This document shows positions 9,905 to 20,207 of a stretch of DNA of 49,626 bases, in pieces. The stretch covers positions 1-49,626 of the forward strand of contig NZ_FUYF01000016.1 in NCBI RefSeq assembly GCF_900167555.1, read 5' to 3'. Position numbers and translations under genes: made by a program. How positions within the stretch are numbered: the stretch's first letter is position 1; each line of letters opens with the position of its first letter. The notes beneath the pieces were generated by a model, which saw only the letters and a list, made by a program, of their open reading frames with translations, did not search any database and had not been told where the DNA came from. This stretch comes from Gemmiger formicilis (GTDB lineage: Bacteria > Bacillota > Clostridia > Oscillospirales > Ruminococcaceae).

Positions 9905-10633
9905 ATGAAGATCATCCGTGCAAAAGATTACTACGACATGTCCCGCAAGGCCGCCAACATCATCTCGGCCCAGGTCATCATGAAGCCCAACTGCGTGCTG
10001 GGCCTGGCCACCGGCGGTACGCCCGTGGGCACCTACAAGCAGCTGGTCGAGTGGTACAACAAGGGCGACATCGACTTCTCCGAGGTCACGACGGTCAACC
10101 TGGACGAGTACCGCGGCCTGCCCAAGGAGCACCCCGAGAGCTACTGGAGCTTCATGCACCGCAACCTGTTTGACCATGTCAACATCCGTCCCGAGGCCAT
10201 CAACCTGCCGGACGGCACCAACATGGACGCCGACGCCGAGTGCGCCCGCTATGACGCGGTCATTCACAATGTGGGCGGCGTTGACCTGCAGCTGCTGGGC
10301 ATCGGCAACGACGGCCACATCGGCTTCAACGAGCCGAACGAGGCATTCGAGCTGGGCACCCACTGCGTTGATCTGAAGGAGGAAACCATCGAGGCCAACA
10401 AGCGCTTCTTCGACGGCAACGCCGATCTGGTCCCCAAGCAGGCCTACACCATGGGCATCAAGACGATCATGCAGGCCCGCAAAGTCCTGATGGTCGCCAA
10501 CGGCAAGGGCAAGGCCGACATCGTCAAAAAGGCGTTCTTCGGCCCCGTCACGCCGGAGGTCCCCGCCAGCATCCTGCAGATGCACCCCGACTTCATTCTG
10601 GTCGGCGACGAGGAAGCCCTGAGCGAGATCTGA
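9905..10633 (+). CDS. nagB: Glucosamine-6-phosphate deaminase
   Basis: NagB converts glucosamine-6-phosphate to fructose-6-phosphate and ammonia in the cytoplasm. The 242 residues match the family length. LGLATGGTPVGTY is the phosphate-binding loop, VNLDEYRGL carries the catalytic Asp, and GIGNDGHIGFNEP holds the catalytic Asp/His pair. The ATG at 9905 is preceded by AGGAGG; an in-frame start at 9848 lacks a ribosome site and overlaps the -10 box. nagA follows 19 bases later, giving a nagBA unit behind nagE. Confidence 0.96.
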   Translation: MKIIRAKDYYDMSRKAANIISAQVIMKPNCVLGLATGGTPVGTYKQLVEWYNKGDIDFSEVTTVNLDEYRGLPKEHPESYWSFMHRNLFDHVNIRPEAINLPDGTNMDADAECARYDAVIHNVGGVDLQLLGIGNDGHIGFNEPNEAFELGTHCVDLKEETIEANKRFFDGNADLVPKQAYTMGIKTIMQARKVLMVANGKGKADIVKKAFFGPVTPEVPASILQMHPDFILVGDEEALSEI

Positions 10634-10652
10634 TTTGCGGAGGAACACTGCA

Positions 10653-11780
10653 ATGATTATCAAAAATGCAAAAGTCTACAGCGACGGCTGCCGCTTTGTG
10701 GAAAAGGACCTCATCATCCGCGATGGCCGCATCGTCTTTGGCGCGGCCCCGCAGGAGGGCGAGGATGTCATTGACGCGGGCGGTGCCTATGCGCTGCCGG
10801 GTCTGGTGGACATCCATTTCCACGGCGCAGTCGGCCACGATTTCTGCGACGCCGACGAGGCCGGCCTGCAGGCCATCGCTGATTTTGAGGCGAGCAAGGG
10901 CGTGCTGGCCATCTGCCCCGCAACCATGACGTTCAGCGAGGAGATCCTGAACGGCATCATGGACGTGGCCGCGGCCCACAAGAACGAGCGCGGCGCGGAT
11001 CTGGTCGGCATCAACATGGAGGGGCCGTACATCAGCCCCAAGAAGGTTGGCGCGCAGAACCCGAAGTACGTCATGGCCGCCGACGCGGGCATGTTCCGCC
11101 GCCTGCAGGCGCGCAGCGGCGGGCTGATCAAATTGGTTGACGTCGCCCCCGAGGAGCCGGGCAATCTGGATTTCATCAAGGAATGCCGCGATGAGGTGCG
11201 CATTTCGATTGCCCACACCTGCACCGATTACGACACGGCCAAGGCCGCGTTTGCGGCGGGGGCATCCCACATGACCCACCTGTACAACGCGATGCCGGGC
11301 ATCACCCACCGTGAGCCGGGGCCGATCATTGCCGCGCTGGAGGACGGTGCCGAGGTCGAGCTGATCACCGACAACGTCCACATTCACCCGGCGATGGTGC
11401 GGTTCACCTTCAACACCTTCGGGGCGGATCGTGTGATTTTGATTGCGGACAGCATGATGGCCTGCGGTCTGCCTGACGGCCAGTACAGTCTGGGCGGCCA
11501 GGCCGTCACGGTGCGCGGACCCCGCGCGACGCTGACTGAGCAGCCCGGCACGATTGCGGGCAGCGCGACCTGTCTGTTTGACTGCATGAAGCGTGCGGTC
11601 CTCGACATGGGCGTGCCCCTTGAGAGTGCCGTCCGCGCCGCGACCCTGAACCCCGCCCGCAGCATCGGCATTGATGCCGATTACGGCAGTCTCGACGCAG
11701 GCCGCTACGGCAACGTCGTGCTGGTCGATGATAAGCTGGATATTTTGAAGGTTGTGCGGCACGGAGAGGTTATCGGCTAA
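10653..11780 (+). CDS. nagA: N-acetylglucosamine-6-phosphate deacetylase
   Basis: NagA removes the acetyl group from GlcNAc-6-phosphate, supplying NagB. It is a metal-dependent amidohydrolase of 375 residues, normal for the family. GLVDIHFHGAVGHD carries the first metal-site histidines (about 55-60), NMEGPYISPKK the catalytic-site Glu, SIAHTCTDY and SHMTHLYNAM further metal ligands, and ADSMMACG the catalytic Asp. The ATG at 10653 is chosen because GGAGG lies 8-12 bases upstream. Structured repeat module 1 begins only a few bases after the stop codon. Confidence 0.96.
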   Translation: MIIKNAKVYSDGCRFVEKDLIIRDGRIVFGAAPQEGEDVIDAGGAYALPGLVDIHFHGAVGHDFCDADEAGLQAIADFEASKGVLAICPATMTFSEEILNGIMDVAAAHKNERGADLVGINMEGPYISPKKVGAQNPKYVMAADAGMFRRLQARSGGLIKLVDVAPEEPGNLDFIKECRDEVRISIAHTCTDYDTAKAAFAAGASHMTHLYNAMPGITHREPGPIIAALEDGAEVELITDNVHIHPAMVRFTFNTFGADRVILIADSMMACGLPDGQYSLGGQAVTVRGPRATLTEQPGTIAGSATCLFDCMKRAVLDMGVPLESAVRAATLNPARSIGIDADYGSLDAGRYGNVVLVDDKLDILKVVRHGEVIG

Positions 11781-11786
11781 ACCGGG

Positions 11787-11990
11787 AACGGCAGTCCCCC
11801 GGAAACTCGCTTTCTTTTGGCAGCAAAAGAAAGCTTGCAAAGAAAACTGCCGCTGTTGCGAATGCAGCGGACCCCGCCTTAGGGGCTGCACGCCCCTAAG
11901 AACCCCAATAAGGAAGTCGGAAGGGCCGATGGCTAAACGGACGCAGTATTACTGTCCGTTCTTAACGCCATCGGCCCTTCCTCCACTTTT
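11787..11990 (+). repeat. Structured repeat module 1, copy A (covarying hairpins)
   Basis: This element of about 200 bases has a hairpin GCTTTCTTTTG/CAAAAGAAAGC (11809-11834), then CCGCTG/CAGCGG (11850-11870), then CTTAGGGGC/GCCCCTAAG (11878-11900). A compound hairpin follows: outer 15-bp stem 11919-11933 with 11967-11981, inner 7-bp stem AACGGAC/GTCCGTT (11936-11942 with 11954-11960), and loop GCAGTATTACT. Copy B is at 19668-19865. Stem bases differ between copies while pairing is kept. Both copies start within about 10 bases of a stop codon in the gene's orientation. Confidence 0.85.
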
Positions 11991-12000
11991 GAGTCGGGAG

Positions 12001-12267
12001 TTCCCCCGAACCCCCGCAGGGGTGAGGTGGAGGCCCCCTTGTCAAAGGGGGCTGGCCGCGTTAGCGGACTGGGGGATTCCGACGGGCTGTGCGTGGTCGC
12101 CCATTCCCGGGCAACCTCCGCACGCGAAAAGGGGCCGGGCTGCCGCCCCCCCTCGCCCCTCTCGTCCGCGACCCGTTTACGGCAGTCTGTAGGGGCCGGG
12201 CATGCCCGGCCCGCAGCCTCGCCATTACCACCCCTTTTATCCTTTGCATCGTAGGGAGGGGTCTTGA
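12001..12267. repeat. Mixed short palindromic repeats
   Basis: This stretch between modules 1 and 2 includes a GCCCCCTT...AAGGGGGC hairpin near 12033-12052, a CCGGGCATGCCCGG palindrome with a TAGGGG edge at 12190-12212, and the start of a GTAGGGAGGGGTCTTGACC unit at 12251. No frame here resembles a protein. Confidence 0.6.
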
Positions 12268-12412
12268 CCGCTTGACGGCGCACAACGAGCGCCGTCAGCC
12301 AGCAAAGCTGGCCCGCTCATGCGGTTGTTTGCCCTGCAGGGGCAAACATTGTTCGCTCCCCGATTTCGCTCCGCTCAACCGTGGGCCCACGCTCACAACC
12401 CCGCACCTCCGC
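12268..12412 (-). repeat. Structured repeat module 2, copy A (covarying hairpins)
   Basis: This copy is the inverse orientation of 19879-20027. Hairpins seen on + are GACGGCG/CGCCGTC (12274-12296), GCCAGC/GCTGGC (12298-12312) and a GTTTGCCC/GGGGCAAAC stem near 12325-12347. In the other copy the same helices have different bases but still pair. Confidence 0.75.
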
Positions 12413-12660
12413 GGGGCGTCGGGGACGCCGCCCCCTACAACACAATCCGCAGGGCTTCTCATTACCGCAAACGTCCGCGGCGGCCTGGGGGCAGGCCGCC
12501 CTACATCCCACTTTACCACATTCCGTGGGACGGGCCTTCGCCCGCAACTCATTCACGCCACCCTGTAGGGGCCGGGCATGCCCGGCCCGCAACCCTGCCA
12601 TTACCACCCCGTATCCTTTGCATCGTAGGGCGGCAAGCCACAGGGCCTTTGCATAACCGC
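12413..12660. repeat. Run of short palindromic repeats
   Basis: Units in order: GGGGCGTCGGGGACGCCGCC ending in CCCTAC (about 12413-12438), GGCGGCCTGGGGGCAGGCCG ending in CCCTAC (about 12479-12505), and TAGGGG with CCGGGCATGCCCGG (12566-12588). The three have different cores but share TAGGG or CCCTA edges. Nothing here looks coding. Confidence 0.65.
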
Positions 12661-12680
12661 CCAGCCCCCTCAAACACAAA

Positions 12681-12718
12681 AATAACCTGCCTGCGACCTC
12701 TCGCAGGCAGGTTATTTT
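12681..12718. terminator. Bidirectional terminator at the end of the symporter gene
   Basis: A perfect 16-bp stem, 12681-12696 with 12701-12716, has loop CCTC, T run TATTTTTT on + and ATTTTTG on -. It mainly serves the - strand symporter gene. A second hairpin, GTTCCTTT/AAAGGAAC, lies at about 12723-12748 between this terminator and the stop codon. Confidence 0.9.
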
Positions 12719-12768
12719 TTTAGTTCCTTTTCTTCTAAGGAAAGGAACAAATCCCCGTCTCGCAAAAA

Positions 12769-14103
12769 TTACTTCCGGTCAATCGCCACAACTACGCCGG
12801 CCAGCGCCAGCAGGGCCAGCAGGTTCGGCACGGCCATCAGGCCGTTGAACAGGTCGGCCAGCGCCCAGACCAGATCGACCTTCAGGGTAGAGCCGACCAG
12901 AATGAACGCAACTACAATGATGCTGTACACCGGCAGCAGTTTCTCGCCGAACAGCGCCTTGAAGTTCGACTGGCCGAAGAAATACCAGCCGATGATCGTC
13001 GAAAACGCGAAAAAGAACATGCACACCGCGATGAAGATCGGCCCAAAGCCGCCGAACGCCTGGCTGAAGGCGGCCTGGGTCAGCACCGTGCCGGTCATGC
13101 CCTGCGGGATCAGGCCGGACGTGATCAGCACCAGGCCGGTCAGCGTCAGCACAACGAACGTGTCAACGAACACGCCCAGGATCGCCACAGCGCCCTGGTC
13201 CTGCGGGCGCTCGACCTTGGCCAGCGCGTGGGCGTGGGGCGTCGAGCCAAGGCCCGCCTCGTTGGAGAACAGGCCGCGGGCCACGCCGAAACGCATGGAC
13301 TGCTGCACGGTCACGCCTGCGATGCCGCCCGCCATGGCCTGCGGCTCAAACGCCAGCACAAACACCTGCGCCAGCGCGCCGGGCAGCGCCTTGGCGTTGA
13401 TGACCAGAATGACGATGCAGCCCAGAATGTAAAATGCCGCCATGATCGGCACAACTTTTTCCGTTACAGCGGCAATTCTCTGCACGCCGCCCAGGAAGAT
13501 GAACGCCGCAATGGCCGCCACCACGACGCCCACCGCCAGCCGGTTCAGGCCAAAGGCGTTGTGGAACGCATCACCGATGGAGTTGGACTGTACCATGTTG
13601 CCCATGAAGCCCAGCGCCAGAATGATGAGCACCGAGAACACCGTGGCCAGCACCTTGCCGACCTTGCCCTTGAACGCGGCGCGAATATAGTACGCCGGGC
13701 CGCCCGTGACATGGCCGTTCACCGTGGTCTTGTAGTGCTGCGCCAGCACGGCCTCGGCGTAAATGGTCGCCATGCCGAAAAACGCCGACACCCAGGTCCA
13801 GAACAGCGCGCCCGGGCCGCCGCTGACCAGCGCCGTGGCACAGCCCGTGATGTTGCCGGTGCCGACCTGCGCCGCAATGGCCGTCGTCAGCGCCTGAAAG
13901 CTGCTCATGCCCTCGGCGTCCGCCTTTTTGCCGCGCAGCGTAAAGCCGCCGAACACACGGCGGAAGCCCTCACCAAAGCGGCGCACCTGCACGCCGCGCA
14001 GCCGCACGGTAAAGTACACGCCCGTGCCGACCAGCAAAAACAGCAGCAGCGAGTTCCACAGAACATCGCTGAACTGCTCAATAAACGTAGTAAATGCCGC
14101 CAT
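12769..14103 (-). CDS. Alanine/glycine:cation symporter (AGCS family)
   Basis: This is a membrane sodium- or proton-coupled importer of alanine or glycine with 444 residues and about 10-11 hydrophobic segments. Family signatures include the ALTTAIAAQVGTGNITGCAT region near residue 85, GGPAYYI near 140 and RGLFSNEAGLGSTPHAHA near 285. The start at 14103 is preferred because GGGGG lies 5 bases upstream; in-frame ATGs at 14130 and 14115 give up to 9 more residues. It is a single-gene unit with the strong terminator downstream. Confidence 0.93.
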   Translation of the reverse strand: MAAFTTFIEQFSDVLWNSLLLFLLVGTGVYFTVRLRGVQVRRFGEGFRRVFGGFTLRGKKADAEGMSSFQALTTAIAAQVGTGNITGCATALVSGGPGALFWTWVSAFFGMATIYAEAVLAQHYKTTVNGHVTGGPAYYIRAAFKGKVGKVLATVFSVLIILALGFMGNMVQSNSIGDAFHNAFGLNRLAVGVVVAAIAAFIFLGGVQRIAAVTEKVVPIMAAFYILGCIVILVINAKALPGALAQVFVLAFEPQAMAGGIAGVTVQQSMRFGVARGLFSNEAGLGSTPHAHALAKVERPQDQGAVAILGVFVDTFVVLTLTGLVLITSGLIPQGMTGTVLTQAAFSQAFGGFGPIFIAVCMFFFAFSTIIGWYFFGQSNFKALFGEKLLPVYSIIVVAFILVGSTLKVDLVWALADLFNGLMAVPNLLALLALAGVVVAIDRK

Positions 14104-14253
14104 ACTGACCCCCATAACTTTTACATCCAAAATCCCCGCCGCAATGCGGGCGACTTATTTACTATACTATGAATTTGATATAAAGTCAAGTGTATTTGTA
14201 TGGCGCACACACTGGCGGCTGTGTCCGGTAAACGGGCGCTTGCGGGAAGCCCG

Positions 14254-14280
14254 CGGGCCGGGCATGCCCGGCCCCTGCAG
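14254..14280. repeat. Single CCGGGCATGCCCGG palindromic repeat
   Basis: GGGCCGGGCATGCCCGGCCC followed by CTGCAG lies between the divergent symporter and lipoprotein genes. The CCCTAC edge seen in most copies has decayed to CCCTGC. Confidence 0.75.
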
Positions 14281-14352
14281 GCAGTCCAAAATTTGCCGCA
14301 AAAAAATTTCAAAAGACCCCGCCCGTGTCACAACTCGGACACAACCGGGTGG

Positions 14353-14358
14353 TATGAT
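14353..14358 (+). promoter_or_regulatory. Extended -10 box of the lipoprotein gene
   Basis: TGGTATGAT lies 32 bases before the start codon. TGTCACAACTC and GGACACAACC just upstream form an imperfect direct repeat. No good -35 is visible. Confidence 0.5.
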
Positions 14359-14389
14359 GGCGAAAACGGAACCGGAAAGGAGACAAACC

Positions 14390-15604
14390 ATGAGAAAACT
14401 CGTCCTTCTGCTGGCCTCCGCGCTGGCCCTGACCGCCTGCACCGCCGCACCCGAGGTATCGTCCCCAGCCGAAGCTGCCCCGCCCGCCGAGACCGCAGCC
14501 ACCGGCGAGGTCGCGGCGGCGTTCCCGGTGGGGACGCTGCAAATGGCCATCCCGGAGGTGATGGACACAGGCGCCGCCTCGGTTGAGATACCGTTCTCGG
14601 GGCTTGAGACCGAGCCGATCCTGAAGCTCGACTACGCGGCGGGCGTGCAGACAAAGCTCTGTGACATCGACCTGTCGCGGCAGATCCCGGTAGCCATCAT
14701 GCAGCACGGGGACACGGTGGAATACTTCTGGGACTCCGAGGGCGGCACCGTGTTTGCCCACACGGCCATCCGCCCCGACGGCAGCGTCGAGGAGCAGACC
14801 GTCCCGAGAAAATTTTACCCCAACCTCTACGACGAGTACGCGGCGTATGACATTTGGGGCACGGCCTGCACGCGGCTGGACTGGCAGACCGGGGAGCTGA
14901 CCACTGCGTCGCTGCCGTTTGTGCAGCTGGATGGCGTTCTGGGCGCAGTCGGCAGCCGGGTGCTGCTGACCCGCATTGTGTCCGACACGCCGCTGCCGGA
15001 GGGCGAGGGCAACGAGGAAATGCGGGACGCCGTGCTGCAAAACTCGCTGCGGGAGTACGACCTCTACGATCCGGCGACGAACACGATTGAAAAGGTGTTC
15101 GATGAGCCGTACTATCCCGAGGACCACAACGAGCTGAAATCCTATCTGGGTTACTGCGGCGACAAGCTGTATTTTGGGGTCTCCTGCACGGACGATGCGT
15201 CCGCGCTCAGCCGGAAGAACACGCTGGTCAGCTATGACCGCACCGCGGGCATCTGGCAGGAGGAATGCAGCGCCGACTCCAAGGGCGGGGAGTACAGCAA
15301 TTTCTGGCCGCTTTTGCAGGACGGCCAGCTCAGGCTGGTGGTGCTGTGGCGGGGAACGGACACCCTGACGCTTTACAGCATCGACAACGGCGCGCGGTAC
15401 GAGGTCCCCTATGAGGAGGCCGGGTCCGATGCCACCGGGAACAGGAATTTCCCGATAGCCCTGACCGACGATGGCCGCATTTTGGTGACGGACGGGTACA
15501 TTGACCGCAGCGGCGTGGCCGCCAGCCGGTATGCGCTGATCGATTTGGGCGCGTATCTGGCGGGAAGCCGGGAGTATACCGCGGTGGAGATGTGGACGGA
15601 GTGA
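14390..15604 (+). CDS. Predicted lipoprotein of unknown function
   Basis: The 404 residues begin MRKLVLLLASALALTACTAA, a signal peptide with lipobox LTAC (lipid-modified Cys at 17), then a Pro/Ala/Glu-rich linker to about residue 45. The rest alternates short beta-like stretches (TRLDWQTGELT, YDLYDPATNTIEKV, LVSYDRTAGIWQ) that resemble the repeats of a beta-propeller or WD40-like fold, but I do not recognise a named family. GGAAAGGAG precedes the ATG at 10 bases. It is alone on its strand and ends before a terminator shared with typA. A surface sensor or binding protein is possible. Confidence 0.85.
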   Translation: MRKLVLLLASALALTACTAAPEVSSPAEAAPPAETAATGEVAAAFPVGTLQMAIPEVMDTGAASVEIPFSGLETEPILKLDYAAGVQTKLCDIDLSRQIPVAIMQHGDTVEYFWDSEGGTVFAHTAIRPDGSVEEQTVPRKFYPNLYDEYAAYDIWGTACTRLDWQTGELTTASLPFVQLDGVLGAVGSRVLLTRIVSDTPLPEGEGNEEMRDAVLQNSLREYDLYDPATNTIEKVFDEPYYPEDHNELKSYLGYCGDKLYFGVSCTDDASALSRKNTLVSYDRTAGIWQEECSADSKGGEYSNFWPLLQDGQLRLVVLWRGTDTLTLYSIDNGARYEVPYEEAGSDATGNRNFPIALTDDGRILVTDGYIDRSGVAASRYALIDLGAYLAGSREYTAVEMWTE

Positions 15605-15640
15605 GGCGGTAAAATGCGGACCGCCGGTTATGGGCAATTT

Positions 15641-15737
15641 GTAGGGAGCGGTCTTGACCGCTCCGGGGGCCATGCGTGCGGGCACGCACCGTCCCACACA
15701 CCCCCGCACGTAGAGGCCGGGCATGCCCGGCCCCTAC
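15641..15737. repeat. Palindromic repeats after the lipoprotein gene
   Basis: GTAGGGAGCGGTCTTGACCG plus CTCC (about 15641-15664) is followed by GTGCGGGCACGCAC (about 15676-15689) and by TAGAGGCCGGGCATGCCCGG ending in CCCCTAC (15711-15737). The first is a variant of the AGGGGTCTTGACCCCT unit in which one pair has changed on both sides. Confidence 0.7.
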
Positions 15738-15752
15738 AACTCGACAAAAATC

Positions 15753-15790
15753 AAAACGAGCCGCCCCAATCGTCGGGACGGCTCGTTTTT
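15753..15790. terminator. Bidirectional terminator between the lipoprotein gene and typA
   Basis: Arms AAACGAGCCG and CGGCTCGTTT, with an inner CCC/GGG helix, are flanked by TTTTT on + and TTTTGATTTTT on -. It serves both convergent genes. Confidence 0.88.
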
Positions 15791-15801
15791 ATGCGAATAA
15801 A

Positions 15802-17631
<1,830 letters not shown>

Positions 17632-17709
17632 ATACGTTCCCTCTCAAATTGAAAATGCCGATATACTGATATTTGCAGGGGCAAAGCCCCAATATCCACA
17701 TACTATTTT

Positions 17710-17738
17710 ATAATACGCTATAATGTGGTATTTGTCAA
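17710..17738 (-). promoter_or_regulatory. Sigma-A promoter of typA
   Basis: On the - strand TTGACA (17738-17733), a 17-base spacer and TATTAT (17715-17710). The leader carries a small GGGGCTTTGCCCC hairpin before the ribosome site. The divergent ppaC unit has an extended -10 TGCTATAAT at 17762-17770 and an inverted repeat TAGTG-N8-CACTA at 17782-17799. Confidence 0.8.
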
Positions 17739-17825
17739 GAATCGCAAAACGCAAAAATGTGTGCTATAATATGGATTATTATAGTGATATTTTACACTAA
17801 TTAAACCATACGGCTTTACATTCTC

Positions 17826-17970
17826 CTTGGCCCCCTCTGGGAGGGGGCTCCCGCCGCAGCGGGTGGGGGAGAGAGCCTGGCCAGGTGAGAAGGTTTCGGG
17901 CAATGGCAAGGTTCTCTCCCTCCGCCCCTTCGGGGCACCTCCCTCCCAGAGGGAGGCAAGGACGCGAAGA
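17826..17970. repeat. GGCCCCCTC-type intergenic repeat
   Basis: TTGGCCCCCTCTGGGAGGGG opens the element, followed by CCCGCCGCAGCGGG, GGGGGAGAGA, then CAAGGTTCTCTCCCTC and a closing CCTCCCTC...GAGGGAGG hairpin. It resembles 40215-40365 and sits in the 5' leader of ppaC. Confidence 0.78.
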
Positions 17971-18003
17971 TGAGGGAAACAAAGTATACGAGGGAGAACC
18001 ACT

Positions 18004-19662
18004 ATGGCAAACAACACGGTACGCCACATCAACATCATCGGCCACCAGAACCCGGACACGGACTCGATCTGCTCCGCGCTGGCGTATGCCTGGCTGAAAA
18101 ACCGCGGCAGCCTGACCGGCCTGTATGAGGCCCGCCGCGCCGGACATGTGAACCGGGAAACGCGGTTCGTTCTGCAGCACTTCGGCGTGGAGCCGCCGCG
18201 GCTTTGCACCGACGTCAGCCCGCAGATCAAGGACATCGACATCCGCAAGCAGGCGGGCATCGACGGCGAGATGAGCCTGCGCGCGGCCTGGAACCTGATG
18301 CGCGACGTCGAGATCGACACGCTCTGCATCGTGGACAGCGACAACGAGCTGCAGGGGCTTATCACCATCAAGGACATTGCCGACGCGAACATGGACCTGT
18401 TCGACACGGCAGTGCTGGCCGCGGCCAACACCCGCTGCACGAACCTGCTGGAAACGCTGGAGGCTGAGCTGGTGGTCGGCAGCGCCGACGCCCACATTGA
18501 CAGCGGCAATATCTGCATCGGCACCAGCCCGGAAATCATGGAGGAGCTGGTCAAGCCCGGCGACCTTGTGCTGGTCTCCAACCGGTACGAGACCCAGATG
18601 TGCGCCATCGACTGCGGCGCGCAGGCCATCGTTGTCTGCTGCGGCTCCGCGGTGCCGCGCACCATCGTGGCACGTGCGCAGGAAAAGGGCTGCGCCGTGC
18701 TGGCGACCCCCTACGATACCTACGCCGCCGCGCGGCTCATCTCCACCGCCGCGCCGGTGCGCCACTTTATGCGCACGAAGGAATTGCTGAAATTCAGCGT
18801 AAATACGCCGATTGAGGACGCCAAAAAGGTTATGGCCAGCGTGCGTCACCGCTATTTCCCGATCCTGGATGAGAACGGCAAGTACTGCGGCGTCGTCAGC
18901 CGCCGTAACCTGTTGAACCTGCACCGCAAGCAGGTCATTCTCGTTGACCACAATGAGCGCACCCAGGCCGTGGACGGTCTGGAGCAGGCGGACATTCTGG
19001 AGATCATCGACCATCACCGCATCGGCAGTCTGGAGACCACCGGCCCGGTCTATTTCCGCAATGTTCCGGTGGGCTGCACGGCCACGATTTTGTACCAGAT
19101 GTACGGCGAGCAGGGCCTGACGCCCAGCCGCGAGATCGCGGGTCTGCTGCTGTCGGCCATTCTGTCCGATACGCTGGTGTTCCGCTCTCCGACGTCCACC
19201 CCGCAGGACGAAGCCGCCGCCAAGGCGTTGGCCGCGCTGGCGGGCGAGGACATCCAGTCCTACGCCGAGCAGATGTTTGAGGCAGGTGCCGACCTGACGG
19301 GCCGCACGGCGGAGGATGTGTTCAGCTCGGACTTCAAGGCGTTCAGCCGCGGCGACGTCAAGTTCGGCGTCGGCCAGTCCACCTACATGACCGACAAGTC
19401 CCGCGCCGCCGCCGAGGCGCTTGTGCAACCGTTCCTGCCCGAGGCGAGCCGCCGCGAGGGTCTGCCGCTGATCTTCTACATGTTCACCGACATGAAGACC
19501 CAGAGCACCGACCTGATGTTCTACGGCCACAACGCCGAGGAGATCATCCGCGATGCGTTCCACGTCGAGCCGGAGGGGAACATAGCCAAACTGCCCGGTG
19601 TCGTCAGCCGCAAGAAGCAGCTCATCCCGCCGCTGCTGGCAGCTTTGCAGGCGCGGCAGTAA
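18004..19662 (+). CDS. ppaC: Manganese-dependent family II inorganic pyrophosphatase with CBS-DRTGG-CBS insert
   Basis: Hydrolyses pyrophosphate to phosphate in the cytoplasm. The N-terminal DHH domain has IIGHQNPDTDSICSA (about 11-25) with metal ligands H, D and D, and the DHH motif IIDHHRIG is at about 334-341. The DHHA2 C-terminal domain ends with SRKKQLIPPL, whose RK contacts substrate. An insert of about 250 residues carries a CBS half (MRDVEIDTLCIVDSDNELQG), a DRTGG-like middle and a second CBS half (VRHRYFPILDENGKY). At 552 residues it is a CBS-PPase, the form inhibited by AMP/ADP and activated by ATP or diadenosine polyphosphates in characterised relatives. GAGGGAG precedes the ATG. 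Module 1 copy B starts about 6 bases after the stop. Confidence 0.95.
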   Translation: MANNTVRHINIIGHQNPDTDSICSALAYAWLKNRGSLTGLYEARRAGHVNRETRFVLQHFGVEPPRLCTDVSPQIKDIDIRKQAGIDGEMSLRAAWNLMRDVEIDTLCIVDSDNELQGLITIKDIADANMDLFDTAVLAAANTRCTNLLETLEAELVVGSADAHIDSGNICIGTSPEIMEELVKPGDLVLVSNRYETQMCAIDCGAQAIVVCCGSAVPRTIVARAQEKGCAVLATPYDTYAAARLISTAAPVRHFMRTKELLKFSVNTPIEDAKKVMASVRHRYFPILDENGKYCGVVSRRNLLNLHRKQVILVDHNERTQAVDGLEQADILEIIDHHRIGSLETTGPVYFRNVPVGCTATILYQMYGEQGLTPSREIAGLLLSAILSDTLVFRSPTSTPQDEAAAKALAALAGEDIQSYAEQMFEAGADLTGRTAEDVFSSDFKAFSRGDVKFGVGQSTYMTDKSRAAAEALVQPFLPEASRREGLPLIFYMFTDMKTQSTDLMFYGHNAEEIIRDAFHVEPEGNIAKLPGVVSRKKQLIPPLLAALQARQ

Positions 19663-19667
19663 GATTA

Positions 19668-19865
19668 ACGGCAGTCTCCCGGGAGGTCCTACTTTCTTTT
19701 GTGACCAAAAGAAAGTAGCAAAGAAAAGTCTCGCTGTTGCGACGCAGCGAACCCGCGCCTTAGGGGCTGCACGCCCCTAAGAACCCCAAAGCGGAAGTCG
19801 GAAGAGGCGGGGGCTAAACGAAAGCAGTATTACTTTTCGTTCTTAACGCCCCCGCCCCTTCCTCC
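19668..19865 (+). repeat. Structured repeat module 1, copy B (covarying hairpins)
   Basis: Same order of helices as copy A: ACTTTCTTTTG/CAAAAGAAAGT, TCGCTG/CAGCGA, CTTAGGGGC/GCCCCTAAG, then a compound hairpin with outer stem 19800-19814 with 19848-19862 (one A-C mismatch), inner stem AACGAAA/TTTCGTT and the invariant loop GCAGTATTACT. Seven base pairs differ from copy A with pairing kept. It begins just after the ppaC stop, in the same orientation. Confidence 0.85.
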
Positions 19866-19878
19866 ACTTTAAATTCGG

Positions 19879-20027
19879 GTGTTGCGGGGTTGCGAGCGCG
19901 GGGCCACAGTTGAGCGCAGCGAAACTGGGGAGCGAGCAATGTTTGCCCCTGCGGGGCAAACAACCGCACGAGCGTGTTTGCGAAGCAAACTGGCGGCGCT
20001 CGTTGTGCGCCGCCAAGCGCCCCCGAA
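19879..20027 (+). repeat. Structured repeat module 2, copy B (covarying hairpins)
   Basis: Here it directly follows module 1. Helices are GTTTGCCCC/GGGGCAAAC (near 19941-19961), GTTTGC/GCAAAC (19976-19990) and GGCGGCG/CGCCGCC (19992-20014). The second helix is GCCAGC/GCTGGC in copy A, so three base pairs have changed together. Confidence 0.75.
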
Positions 20028-20052
20028 CCCCCGATGCCGGAAACAGCAGTCC

Positions 20053-20140
20053 GTAGGGGCCGGGCATGCCCGGCCCGCGGCTTACCGCCGTAGACCTTTT
20101 TGCGGTTGATTTGTAGGGGAGGGATTCATCCCTCCCGCAC
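20053..20140. repeat. Two short palindromic repeats
   Basis: GTAGGGG with CCGGGCATGCCCGG (20053-20077) and GTAGGGGAGGGATTCATCCC with TCCC (about 20113-20139) lie between the ppaC-side elements and the acyltransferase terminator. Confidence 0.7.
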
Positions 20141-20167
20141 ACCTTCCCATCGCCACCCACTACATAA

Positions 20168-20207
20168 AAAGGACGCACAACCGTAAAGGTCATGCGTCCT
20201 TTGTTTT
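20168..20207. terminator. Terminator of the acyltransferase operon
   Basis: A 10-bp stem AAAGGACGCA/TGCGTCCTTT flanked by T or A runs lies immediately after the - strand acyltransferase stop. It can act in both directions. Confidence 0.85.

Noticed and set aside
12718-12750. GTTCCTTT/AAAGGAAC hairpin as a third copy of module 1
   Set aside because: Only the first hairpin type is similar; none of the other helices or the GCAGTATTACT loop is present.
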